NCBI GenBank assembly: GCA_964613045.1
Contig: CAZTFS010000001.1
Location: forward strand, 1 to 64,000
Origin: UBA1081 sp964613045
GTDB taxonomy: Bacteria > Bacillota > Clostridia > Oscillospirales > Acutalibacteraceae
Direction: 5' to 3'
Length of the DNA: 64,000 nt
Positions 50,759 to 58,671 of this stretch are shown piece after piece. Made by a program: the position numbers and the translations under genes. The notes below the pieces were generated by a model, which saw only the letters and a program-made list of their open reading frames with translations, was not told the DNA's origin and did not search any database. The stretch's first letter is position 1. Each line of letters begins with the position of its first letter.

Positions 50759-52072
50759 TTATTTTTCAATTTTAACTGTATAAACATATTCCGAATCAAT
50801 GTCTTCGGGATTAATAAAGCCAAAGTTGATTTTAAGTTTCCCGTTATCATTCTCGGCTTTTATTACTGTGTTACAGCCCAGAAGCGATACCTTCATATCG
50901 TCACTGTAATCAACATCATTGAGTGTGACACTGCCCATGGGGTACTTCATGAAGAAGGCAAAAATTTTACTGCCGTCTTTACTTCTTGTGTATTTCACGT
51001 TTTCCGTTGTTGAAACGCAGTATTTACGGCTGGCATAGACTGCTTCGCCGTTTATTTTGAGCCATTTGCCCATCTGACGGAGTCTTTCTTCCATGATAAC
51101 GGGAATCCTGCCGTCGTCTGTAGGTCCTATATTCAGAAGGAAGTTCTGTCCCTTTGAAATAAGGTCAACAAACATATCAATAAGAGCTTTTGGTGAAAGG
51201 TAATCGTCAACGGTTTCAAATCTGTTCCAGCCGAATGAAGCTCCGATGCCTCGGCATTCCTCAGATACCCTGTCAAGCTCCTGAATGTTATCGACGTCAG
51301 TATCGGGAGAACCCACAAAGCCGTATTCTGTTGTAAGATTGCCGCCGAGTCTGCCTCGTGTTTCTCTGCCCCAACGGTCATTGGGAACAATGTAGTCCTT
51401 TACGCTTGACTCATTGTAAAGCCACTGAAGAAACTCTGTCGAATGCCAGACTGAGCTGGGATGCTCCCATTCACCGTCGGTAAAAAGAGTGTTGGGCTTG
51501 TAGTTTTCGATAAGCTCCTTGAGCATGGGGATAAGATGCTCGGTTGCATATTCTTCGGGATTCTTGAGATAGAGAGGATGAAACCACTCATAAACTGAAT
51601 GGTAAACACCGAATCTTACCTTTGTGCCTTCGCAGGCTTCACTGAGCTCTTTGCAGAAATCCCTGTGCGGTCCCACATCGACACTGTTCCAATTCCATGC
51701 GTACTTTGACTTATACATGCAGAAGCCGTCATGATGCTTTGAAACAAGGTTCATATATCTTGCACCTGCATCCTCAAAAAGCTGAATCCAATCCTTTGCG
51801 TTGAAATTTTCTGCCTTGAACATATTTACAAAGTCTGCATATTTGAAATCTTTGCCGTATGTTTTCTGATGATATTCATAATACTGCTTGTCAATGGGGG
51901 AATCCTTTTCCACATCACAATGACAGCCGTACCACTCTGCATAATGTCCGTGGGGAGCATATGCAGGCACACTGTAAAGTCCCCAATGAATAAAAATGCC
52001 GAATTTTGCATCTTCAAACCATTCGGGTACAGGTCTTGAATTGATGGATTCCCAGTTATTTTCGTATTTCAT
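50759..52072 (-). CDS. GH29 alpha-L-fucosidase (second copy)
   Basis: 437 residues, cytosolic. 'WFEDAKFGIFIHWGLYSVPA', 'VSKHHDGFCMYKS' and the nucleophile Asp in 'LFTDGEW' (about 198) are typical of the GH29-A type, which has broad alpha-fucosidase activity, unlike the copy at 28488. 'FLLNIGPTDDGRIP' closes the barrel, and a short C-terminal sandwich follows. Its ATG overlaps the trmB stop by one base (TAATG). Coupling to a tRNA methyltransferase gene is probably a layout effect rather than a functional link. Confidence 0.93.
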   Translation of the reverse strand: MKYENNWESINSRPVPEWFEDAKFGIFIHWGLYSVPAYAPHGHYAEWYGCHCDVEKDSPIDKQYYEYHQKTYGKDFKYADFVNMFKAENFNAKDWIQLFEDAGARYMNLVSKHHDGFCMYKSKYAWNWNSVDVGPHRDFCKELSEACEGTKVRFGVYHSVYEWFHPLYLKNPEEYATEHLIPMLKELIENYKPNTLFTDGEWEHPSSVWHSTEFLQWLYNESSVKDYIVPNDRWGRETRGRLGGNLTTEYGFVGSPDTDVDNIQELDRVSEECRGIGASFGWNRFETVDDYLSPKALIDMFVDLISKGQNFLLNIGPTDDGRIPVIMEERLRQMGKWLKINGEAVYASRKYCVSTTENVKYTRSKDGSKIFAFFMKYPMGSVTLNDVDYSDDMKVSLLGCNTVIKAENDNGKLKINFGFINPEDIDSEYVYTVKIEK

Positions 52073-52749
52073 TATTTATTCTCCTTCAGATATGCTTCGA
52101 GTCTGTAGATAGGCTGACCTAAATCAGTGAAGCGTTTTTCATATTCAGTCATGATGTTGCCCTCGAAATTGCTGTTATGCAGGTCGAGGGTGACATTTTT
52201 CATTGCAAAACCGCACTGAGAAAACTGCTCGATTGAATATTCAAAAAGATGCATATTATCGGTCTTCTGATGTATCTCAGCACCGTCTTTCATAAGAAGC
52301 TTGTATATTTCAAGAAATCTTTCATCGGTAAGACGGTGACATGCATATTTTTTCTTGGGAAACGGACAGGAAAAGTTAAGATAAACCATTTCAACAGAAT
52401 CTTCCTTTATGTATTTAGGCAGATATTCGGCTCTGCACTGCAGAAAATGAATATTTTCAAGTCCTCTGTCCTGTGCCTTTTTGCAAGCCATATAAATGAC
52501 ATTCGGGTTTATCTCAACTGCAATAAAATTTATGTCGGGGTGTCTCTCAGCCATTTCGCAGATAAACTGCCCCTTACCGCAGCCGACTTCCATCTGCATG
52601 GGATTATCATTGCCGAATATCGACTGAAAATCGATATATTCTTTCTCAAGGACAGATGTGTTGTAGTTTCTGTCCTCAGTATAGAGCATCGACAGATTAT
52701 TCACAGTCTGAAGCTTTTCTTCAAGATTTTTCTTTTTTCTCATTCTCAT
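52072..52749 (-). CDS. trmB: tRNA (guanine-N7)-methyltransferase
   Basis: 225 residues. It methylates G46 in the tRNA variable loop. 'MEVGCGKGQFICEMA' is the SAM-binding motif, 'FIAVEINPNVIYMACKKA' the second strand, and 'FSCPFPKKKYACHRLTDERF' replaces the usual 'FPDPWPKKRHxKRRL', retaining most catalytic-loop residues. The Asp of FPDPWPK reads Ser/Cys here, a noticeable deviation. The start overlaps the radical SAM stop by ATGA. Confidence 0.9.
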   Translation of the reverse strand: MRMRKKKNLEEKLQTVNNLSMLYTEDRNYNTSVLEKEYIDFQSIFGNDNPMQMEVGCGKGQFICEMAERHPDINFIAVEINPNVIYMACKKAQDRGLENIHFLQCRAEYLPKYIKEDSVEMVYLNFSCPFPKKKYACHRLTDERFLEIYKLLMKDGAEIHQKTDNMHLFEYSIEQFSQCGFAMKNVTLDLHNSNFEGNIMTEYEKRFTDLGQPIYRLEAYLKENK

Positions 52750-54404
52750 AATTTTTCCAACTCCGTGAATGAAAGTGTATAATTATCGGTTATTTTGTTC
52801 TTCTCACTGTAATCACAATACACTACCCTGTTCTGAGTGTAAAGTATTGCAACAGAAATTTTTCCGCCTGTTCTTACAACATTCTCGCAGATATATTTTT
52901 TTATCCTCTTCAGGCGTTTATCCTCGATTTTAAGACAGGCGGGAAGCACACCCGAAGAATTTGAAGAGAGTCTGTCACACACCATACAGTCCCTGAGAAC
53001 AGCACCGTCGCATTTTTTTACGAAAAAATTATATACTAAAGCAATGTAATCGTCAAGAGGAATATTTGAACTGTCTTTTGTGACTTCCCCTGCTTCACAA
53101 AACAGATCAAAGGGATCACAACCGCATTCGTCAATAAGATAATCAAGCGTGCGTGAAAATCTGCCGCTGTTGTAAAGGCGTTCAAGAGCATCTTCCGCAT
53201 AATGAATGCTCTTGATGTCATCTTCGGCAAGACAATCAGTACGAATGACTTCATACGGTGCTTTCTGACTGTATACACAGCCGAAAGAATCACTTTTTTG
53301 CCTCAGTTCAGAACCGTGCAAAAGCTTGAGAAATCCCAACTGCAACATATGAGGCTTTAATGCATATAATAAGTTGAAGCTTTTTCTGAAGCTGTTCAGA
53401 TCTTCATGGGGCAGACCTGCAATAAGGTCAACATGAATATGCATATTTCCGAAGGATATAAGTTTTTTTAAGTTTTCAACAAGCTTTGTTGTATCGGGAT
53501 TACGGTTAACGGATTTCAGTGTTGATTCATTAAAGCTCTGCAGACCCGCTTCCAGCTGAAAAAGTCCCGTCGGTGCAGACTGCAACAGTTCCAATGTGGA
53601 TTCTTTCAGCGTACCGCCGTCAATTTCAAAATGAAAACATACATTTTCGGGTATACTTTTGCCGTAATTATCAATAATAAAAGAGATGATATCGTTAGCC
53701 CTGTTTGTGCCGGCGTTGAAAGTGCGGTCTACAAATTTGACAGTCTGTGTGCCGCTGACAGCCAGTGCAAGTATCTCTTTTTTAACCCTGTCCATATCAA
53801 AAAAGCGAACGCCTTTATCAGCACCCGACAAGCAGAATGCACAGGAGAACGGACAGCCACGGGAAGTCTCAATATATGCAATTCTGCCGTTAAGAGCATT
53901 AAAATACTCCGCCGTATAGGGTGAAACAGGTTCTTTCAGACAATGAGCCGAATCAGACACGATAATTTTTTCATTTTCTCTGAAACACAGCCCCGCAACA
54001 TCGGTATTTCTGCCGTTTATTTTATTGCAAAGGGAGGCAAATGACTCTTCACCCTCTCCGCTGAGAACAAAATCAACATTCTTATGTTCAATAAGAACAT
54101 TTTTCGGGTTATATGTAACTTCGGGGCCTCCGAGAATGATTTTTGCATCACTTTTACTGCGGATAACATCACACAATTCATAAACAAAATTTATATTCCA
54201 TATATAACAGCAAAAAGCGACAGCATCGGGATTTTCATTCAATATTCTGTCAGCAACAGCTCCCGTTTTTTCGTTTACGGTTCCCTCAATAACTTTTGCA
54301 TCAATGTCTTCGCCGCAATAAGCTCTGACACCTGCCAGAAGACACCAGGGAGCAAGCGAGGAATGTATATATTTTGAATTTAACATTACAATTACGGTTT
54401 TCAT
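52746..54404 (-). CDS. B12-binding-domain radical SAM protein
   Basis: 552 residues. An N-terminal cobalamin-binding-like domain ('AWCLLAGVRAYC'-type start region, 'IILGGPEVTYNP', 'VLSGEGEESF') is followed by a radical SAM core with the 4Fe-4S motif 'RGCPFSCAFC'. A DUF4080-type C-terminal domain contains several cysteines (about 430-500). The reaction is unknown; relatives include methyltransferases and tRNA- or lipid-modifying enzymes. ATG 54404 is preferred over TTG 54410. It is first in an operon with trmB and GH29. Confidence 0.87.
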   Translation of the reverse strand: MKTVIVMLNSKYIHSSLAPWCLLAGVRAYCGEDIDAKVIEGTVNEKTGAVADRILNENPDAVAFCCYIWNINFVYELCDVIRSKSDAKIILGGPEVTYNPKNVLIEHKNVDFVLSGEGEESFASLCNKINGRNTDVAGLCFRENEKIIVSDSAHCLKEPVSPYTAEYFNALNGRIAYIETSRGCPFSCAFCLSGADKGVRFFDMDRVKKEILALAVSGTQTVKFVDRTFNAGTNRANDIISFIIDNYGKSIPENVCFHFEIDGGTLKESTLELLQSAPTGLFQLEAGLQSFNESTLKSVNRNPDTTKLVENLKKLISFGNMHIHVDLIAGLPHEDLNSFRKSFNLLYALKPHMLQLGFLKLLHGSELRQKSDSFGCVYSQKAPYEVIRTDCLAEDDIKSIHYAEDALERLYNSGRFSRTLDYLIDECGCDPFDLFCEAGEVTKDSSNIPLDDYIALVYNFFVKKCDGAVLRDCMVCDRLSSNSSGVLPACLKIEDKRLKRIKKYICENVVRTGGKISVAILYTQNRVVYCDYSEKNKITDNYTLSFTELEKL

Positions 54405-54488
54405 AAACAAAGCCCTTTTTTATCATTGTTTTTTAATTTTATAACTTTTCAGAATATTTTGCAACACTATTTTTACGGAGGATCTGCC

Positions 54489-55835
54489 ATGTCAATTAAA
54501 AATGAATATCTGTCATCACTTATGGAAAGAGTCATTAAAAGAAATCCGGGAGAAAAAGAATTTCATCAAGCAGTCAGAGAAGTGCTTGAGTCCCTTGAAC
54601 CTGTTATCGAAAAACATCCCGAATATGTTAAAAGAGGTGTTCTTGAGAGTATTGTTGAGCCGGAAAGGATCATTAAATTCAGAGTCCCGTGGGTCGATGA
54701 CAAAGGAACGGTTCAGGTCAACAGAGGTTTTCGTGTTCAGTTCAACAGTGCAATAGGTCCGTACAAGGGAGGACTTCGTTTTCATCCGTCGGTCTATGAA
54801 GGAATCATCAAATTCCTCGGTTTTGAGCAGATATTCAAAAACTCTCTTACGGGGCTTCCCATCGGCGGAGGAAAAGGAGGGTCGGACTTTGATCCCAAAG
54901 GAAAATCAGATGCAGAGGTCATGCGTTTCTGTCAGAGCTTCATGACAGAACTTGCAAAGCATATCGGCTCTTACACGGACATTCCCGCAGGAGATATCGG
55001 CGTAGGGTCAAGAGAGATAGGTTATCTTTTCGGGCAGTACAAGAGAGTTGCAAACCGATTTACGGGTGTTCTGACAGGTAAAGGACTTGAATACGGCGGT
55101 TCGCTCGCAAGAACAGAAGCAACCGGCTACGGGCTTTGTTATTTTACAGATGCAATGCTTCGTGACAACGGACTTTCATTTGAAGGTAAAACGGTAGTCA
55201 TCTCAGGCTCGGGCAATGTAGCAATATATGCCACAGAAAAAGCAACTCAGCTCGGCGGTAAGGTCGTGGCTCTTTCCGATTCGGACGGATATATCTGCGA
55301 CAAAAACGGTATAGATCTCAAGCTTATCAAGAAAATCAAAGAAACGGAAAGAAAAAGAATCAAAGAATATGTCAATGTTCATACAGAAGCTGAATACCAT
55401 GAGGATCGAAAAGGTATATGGACAATAAAGTGTGATATTGCTCTTCCCTGTGCCACACAGAACGAGCTTGACAGAGAATCAGCAGAAGCACTGATAAACA
55501 ACGGCTGTATTGCCGTAGCGGAGGGTGCAAACATGCCTTCAACACCCGAAGCGATCGATGCTTTTCTTCAGAATGATATTCTTTTCGGTCCTGCAAAAGC
55601 TGCTAATGCAGGCGGTGTTGCCACATCAGCACTTGAAATGAGCCAGAATTCCATCAGAGATGCATGGACTTTTGAAAAAGTTGACCGTAAACTCAAAGAT
55701 ATCATGGAATGCATATATGCACAGTCTGCACAGGCTGCCGCAGAATACGGAATGCACGGCAATCTGCTTGCAGGAGCAAATATCGCCGGCTTTCTCAAAG
55801 TTGCCAACGCAATGCTCGAACAAGGTGTTGTTTAA
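54489..55835 (+). CDS. gdhA: NADP-type glutamate dehydrogenase
   Basis: 448 residues, the length of hexameric class I enzymes. It makes glutamate from 2-oxoglutarate and ammonia. 'GPYKGGLRFHPSV' and 'PIGGGKGGSDFDPKGKSD' hold the catalytic lysines, 'GDIGVGSREIGYLFGQYKR' is the family signature, and 'VVISGSGNVAIYATEKA' is the nucleotide-binding fold. GGAGG is about 8 bases before ATG 54489. It is monocistronic and followed by a structured 3' region. With the GltD-like flavoprotein at 62261 it relates to nitrogen assimilation, though the two are far apart. Confidence 0.96.
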   Translation: MSIKNEYLSSLMERVIKRNPGEKEFHQAVREVLESLEPVIEKHPEYVKRGVLESIVEPERIIKFRVPWVDDKGTVQVNRGFRVQFNSAIGPYKGGLRFHPSVYEGIIKFLGFEQIFKNSLTGLPIGGGKGGSDFDPKGKSDAEVMRFCQSFMTELAKHIGSYTDIPAGDIGVGSREIGYLFGQYKRVANRFTGVLTGKGLEYGGSLARTEATGYGLCYFTDAMLRDNGLSFEGKTVVISGSGNVAIYATEKATQLGGKVVALSDSDGYICDKNGIDLKLIKKIKETERKRIKEYVNVHTEAEYHEDRKGIWTIKCDIALPCATQNELDRESAEALINNGCIAVAEGANMPSTPEAIDAFLQNDILFGPAKAANAGGVATSALEMSQNSIRDAWTFEKVDRKLKDIMECIYAQSAQAAAEYGMHGNLLAGANIAGFLKVANAMLEQGVV

Positions 55836-55941
55836 GCACGGAAAATTTCAGTCCGAAAATAAAAATCAGGGACTCATAAGTGTGATGTCCTTAACGGAGA
55901 ATTTGAAAATTCATTCAATTCATGTTAAGAACCAGCATCGC
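55836..55941. other. gdhA downstream spacer
   Basis: About 105 bases with a small GGAC/GTCC hairpin and otherwise no gene. It leads into the hairpin array. Confidence 0.4.
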
Positions 55942-56203
55942 ATTTGTAAGTACAAATACGGTTGGGCGGTAGCCCAAACCCACGAACAACAGAAAAAGAG
56001 AAGATTCGTTTTCATTACGAGCCTTCTCTTTCTTTATGTCTGTGAGTGATATGCTGCCCTTGGCAGCGTGATATTTTCGCTTTGCGAAAGTGATATTAAG
56101 CCCAATGGGCTTAGTGATATTCTATTCGCCGCAAACTCACGTAGCGAATATCACTCGGCGTAGGCGAATAGAGTTGCGTGACACTCTGCTTGGAGTATCA
56201 CGC
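55942..56203. repeat. Hairpin array with GTGATAT spacers
   Basis: A run of small hairpins. First ATTTGTA/TACAAAT (55942-55957), GGTTGGGC/GCCCAAACC (55960-55980), AAAGAGAAG/CTTCTCTTT (55995-56031). Then, with the heptamer GTGATAT at 56046, 56068, 56090 and 56114, three 3-base-loop hairpins lie between them: GCTGCC-CTT-GGCAGC (56053-56067), TTTCGC-TTT-GCGAAA (56075-56089), TAAGCCC-AAT-GGGCTTA (56097-56113). A longer stem TCTATTCGCC/GGCGAATAGA (56121-56172) contains an inverted ATATCAC. GCGTGA/TCACGC (56176-56203) ends the array. Confidence 0.88.
55995..56034 (+). terminator. Probable gdhA terminator
   Basis: Stem AAAGAGAAG / CTTCTCTTT with inner TCGT/ACGA, followed by a T-rich TCTTTA tract. 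It is the third hairpin of the array and is the best candidate to end gdhA transcription. Confidence 0.55.
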
Positions 56204-56227
56204 ATAGCGAAGCCCTGCTTTTTATTT

Positions 56228-57268
56228 TCAGTTGTAAAGAGTGACAACAAATTCTGTGCCGGAGTCATCACTGTTTACGTCTATCTTGCCTTTATGCAAC
56301 TGAATTATTGTTTTTACCGTAGCAAGTCCTATGCCGTTACCCTCTCCGGAATGAGATGTATCAGCCTGGTAAAACTTTGAAAATATCCTTACATAATCTT
56401 CTTTCCTTATGTAGCTTCCCGTATTGAAAACAGATACCTTTGTTTCCGTATCTGTCTGCGAAGCGGATATCTTCAGCATTCCGCCCTCAGGTGTAAATTT
56501 GATCGCATTATCAATAATATTTATCCACACCTGTTTGAGTAACTCTTCGTTTCCGTTAACTGTGTACTCATCAAAAAGAATCTCAATATCAAGCTCTTTT
56601 TTCAGCCATTTGTCCTCAAGCATAAGCACACATGTTCTCAACTGTTCCGATAAATTAAAATCTGTTACATTTGTAAGTATGATCTGATTTTCGATCTTAG
56701 TCAGATTCAGCACATCAGTTGCCATTTTCGCAAGGCGGTGTGCTTCGTCCTCAATAACTTCAAGATACTCTTTCTGTTTGTCCTCAGGAATGTCCTCCGT
56801 CCGCAAAAGATTGGCAAATCCGGCTATGGAAACGATAGGCGTTTTAAATTCATGAGAAAAATTATTGATAAAATCACTGCGAAGCTTTTCCGTGTGTTCA
56901 AGCTCCTGTGCCATGGTATTTATGCTGTTCTCAAGCTCTTTTGCGACGGGAAACTTCCCCAGACGAATTCTTGCGGAATAATCCCCCGATGCAAGAGTAT
57001 TCATAGTGTTTATTATATTGTTTATGGGATGCAGAGGAATATTTCTTGTAACAACAGTGATGATCGTTCCGATAACAACGCTTGTCAATGCCAATAATAA
57101 AATCATATTACTCATTGACAGCATCAGAATATTCTCAAAAACTCCGAGCTGAACGAGAACAACAAACACAACTGCCACTATCAGCATTGTGACTGCAAGT
57201 ATCAGAAACACCAACACCGAGTATACTATCGAAAGGGCAATTCTGCCCGGTTTTTTTTGATCATTCAT
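56228..57268 (-). CDS. Sensor histidine kinase, paralogue of the 1607 kinase
   Basis: 346 residues, the same length as the kinase at 1607. Membrane segments at about 10-40 and 52-74 enclose a short loop. A HAMP-like linker (about 75-128), H139 in 'NNFSHEFKTP', N-box 'VWINIIDNAIKFTP' and 'GEGNGIGLATV' G2 box follow. The D-box region 'FNTGSYI' is less conserved than the usual DxGxG, a departure worth noting. It overlaps the preceding regulator by ATGA. The start is ATG 57268. Confidence 0.93.
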   Translation of the reverse strand: MNDQKKPGRIALSIVYSVLVFLILAVTMLIVAVVFVVLVQLGVFENILMLSMSNMILLLALTSVVIGTIITVVTRNIPLHPINNIINTMNTLASGDYSARIRLGKFPVAKELENSINTMAQELEHTEKLRSDFINNFSHEFKTPIVSIAGFANLLRTEDIPEDKQKEYLEVIEDEAHRLAKMATDVLNLTKIENQIILTNVTDFNLSEQLRTCVLMLEDKWLKKELDIEILFDEYTVNGNEELLKQVWINIIDNAIKFTPEGGMLKISASQTDTETKVSVFNTGSYIRKEDYVRIFSKFYQADTSHSGEGNGIGLATVKTIIQLHKGKIDVNSDDSGTEFVVTLYN

Positions 57269-57939
57269 ACATTTTTCACCGCTTTATAGCCAAGTCCACG
57301 GACAGAAACAATTGAAAACTCCGTCCATCTCTCAAATTTTTTTCTAAGACGTCCGATATGCACAGTTACCGTTTCCCAGCCTGTATCGCTGTCTGCTCCC
57401 CAGATCTCATCCATAAGCTGAATACGGGTAAATATCTTCCCCGGATAAGACAAAAGCAAAAACAGAAGATTGAATTCCTTTTTGGGAAGTTCAATAACTT
57501 CATCATTTTTAGTTACGGTCAATGTATCATAATCAAGCACAACATCACCGACGGTAAGCCTTTTTTCACTGACTACCTTTGCACGGCGAAGAAGAGCCTT
57601 GATGCGTAAGACCATCTCTTCCGTATTTACCGGCTTTGTCATATAGTCATCAATACCGTTAAGAAAACCTTTTTTGCGATCCTCGGGAAGCTGTTTTGCC
57701 GATATCATAAGAATAGGAAGAACGTTCTGAGCTTCACGAAGTCTTCTTGTAAGTTCGTAACCCTCCATATTGGGCATCATGATGTCTGCAATAATAAGAT
57801 CAATGTGTTTTTCGTCAAGAATCTCAAGAGCTTTCAGTCCGTCTTCGGCACAGGTAACTTCATAGCCGTTTGCCTCAAGTGCCGCAGTCATAAAAAGCCG
57901 TGTATTTTTATCATCATCAACAACAAGCAGATGAAACAT
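57265..57939 (-). CDS. OmpR/PhoB-family response regulator, paralogue of the 929 regulator
   Basis: 224 residues. Receiver: D8-D10 acidic cluster, phospho-acceptor D52 in 'LIIADIMMP', and 'YMTKPV' Lys. Winged helix: 'ETVTVHIGRLRKKFERW' and C-terminal 'SVRGLGYKAV'. ATG 57939 is chosen because GAGGTG sits seven bases upstream; an earlier ATG (57954) overlaps that site. It is coupled to the kinase gene. The pair shares gene order and motifs with the pair at 929-2647, pointing to duplication. Confidence 0.94.
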   Translation of the reverse strand: MFHLLVVDDDKNTRLFMTAALEANGYEVTCAEDGLKALEILDEKHIDLIIADIMMPNMEGYELTRRLREAQNVLPILMISAKQLPEDRKKGFLNGIDDYMTKPVNTEEMVLRIKALLRRAKVVSEKRLTVGDVVLDYDTLTVTKNDEVIELPKKEFNLLFLLLSYPGKIFTRIQLMDEIWGADSDTGWETVTVHIGRLRKKFERWTEFSIVSVRGLGYKAVKNV

Positions 57940-57988
57940 TTTCCAACACCTCATTATAACTTTACAGCAGAAATATGAAATAAAGATA

Positions 57989-58124
57989 AACTATAATTTG
58001 TCGGACCAATTAACAATTAACAATGTACAATTTACAATCGTGCAGATGTAGCGATAAAGGCGTTTTTTTCTGATCATTGTACATTGTAAATTGTATAAAT
58101 TGTTCATTGATAAATTATGATTTA
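57989..58124 (-). repeat. Palindromic repeat element, copy D (about 136 bp, inverted relative to A-C)
   Basis: In minus orientation it starts AAATCATAATTTATCAATGA and ends ATTGTTAATTGGTCCGACAA then ATTATAG. It shares with copy A the central core AAAAAAACGCC ... GCTACATCTGCACGATTG. It lies directly after the terminator-like hairpin of the lipoprotein gene. Confidence 0.85.
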
Positions 58125-58149
58125 AGGGACTGCATTGCTGCAGTCCCTT
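58124..58149 (-). terminator. Hairpin after the DUF4430 lipoprotein gene
   Basis: Perfect 11-bp stem AAGGGACTGCA / TGCAGTCCCTT, TTGC loop. The minus strand continues into AAATCATAATTT, not a clean T-run, because repeat copy D begins there. Confidence 0.65.
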
Positions 58150-58155
58150 GCTGAT

Positions 58156-58571
58156 TTATTTTTCCACTCTGAATGCATACAGAGAGCCTTCTGTGATTTC
58201 GGTCATGTCTGCTCCTGCTGAAGCATAAGCACCGTCTGTGTAGAATGCCCAGTATGTTCCGTTGACGGAATAATCCGCCGTTACGCCGTTTACTGTCTTG
58301 ACATAAAGTCCGTAAGGACCTTCCTCGCCGCCAATAAGCTCCAATTCCATAAGGGCTTCGCCTACGGTAGTTTTGTCCGTATTTACGACAAAATTGTCAC
58401 TTGTTCCGTCTTCATAAAACACACTGAAATAAAACGATGTTTCGCCCTGTCCGATCTCCGACACGGTTTCTGCCGAAACTGCTTCAACTGAAGTAACTTC
58501 TGCTTCAGTTGTGATTTCATCGTCAGGGGTGTTAATGTTTTTGTCGCCGCAGGCAGTTGTAAACAGTGCAA
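58156..58571 (-). CDS. DUF4430 lipoprotein, 5' end lost in assembly gap
   Basis: The reading frame is open into the N-run, so the N-terminus is missing. The visible part starts 'ALFTTACGDKN', a lipobox with the cysteine that would be lipidated, so only about 20 residues are lost. A Thr/Glu linker follows, then a DUF4430 (transcobalamin-like) domain: 'FYFSVFYEDGTSDNFVVNTD' ... 'YGLYVKTVNGVTADYSVNGTYWAFYTDGAYA' split over about 60-110. Members occur in surface proteins that may bind small ligands, including cobalamin. An internal GTG at 58464 gives a false shorter start. Confidence 0.82.
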
Positions 58572-58671
58572 NNNNNNNNNNNNNNNNNNNNNNNNNNNNN
58601 NNNNNNNNNNNNNNNNNNNNNNNNNNNNNNNNNNNNNNNNNNNNNNNNNNNNNNNNNNNNNNNNNNNNNNN
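58572..58671. other. Assembly gap (100 N)
   Basis: Exactly 100 N. It separates the start of the lipoprotein gene from the 3' end of the mannosidase gene; a reading frame passing through it is an artefact. Real distance is unknown. Confidence 0.98.

Noticed and set aside
52249..52782. Plus-strand open frame antisense to trmB
   Set aside because: trmB has full motifs and coupled starts; the antisense frame is low-complexity and lacks a start signal.
56046..56120. Regular GTGATAT spacing as a CRISPR array
   Set aside because: Repeats are only 7 bases, the intervals are palindromic rather than unique spacers, and no cas genes are present.
58532..58671. Mannosidase C-terminal extension through the gap
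   Set aside because: The residues beyond the gap belong to the lipoprotein gene read in another frame; the mannosidase ends inside the gap.
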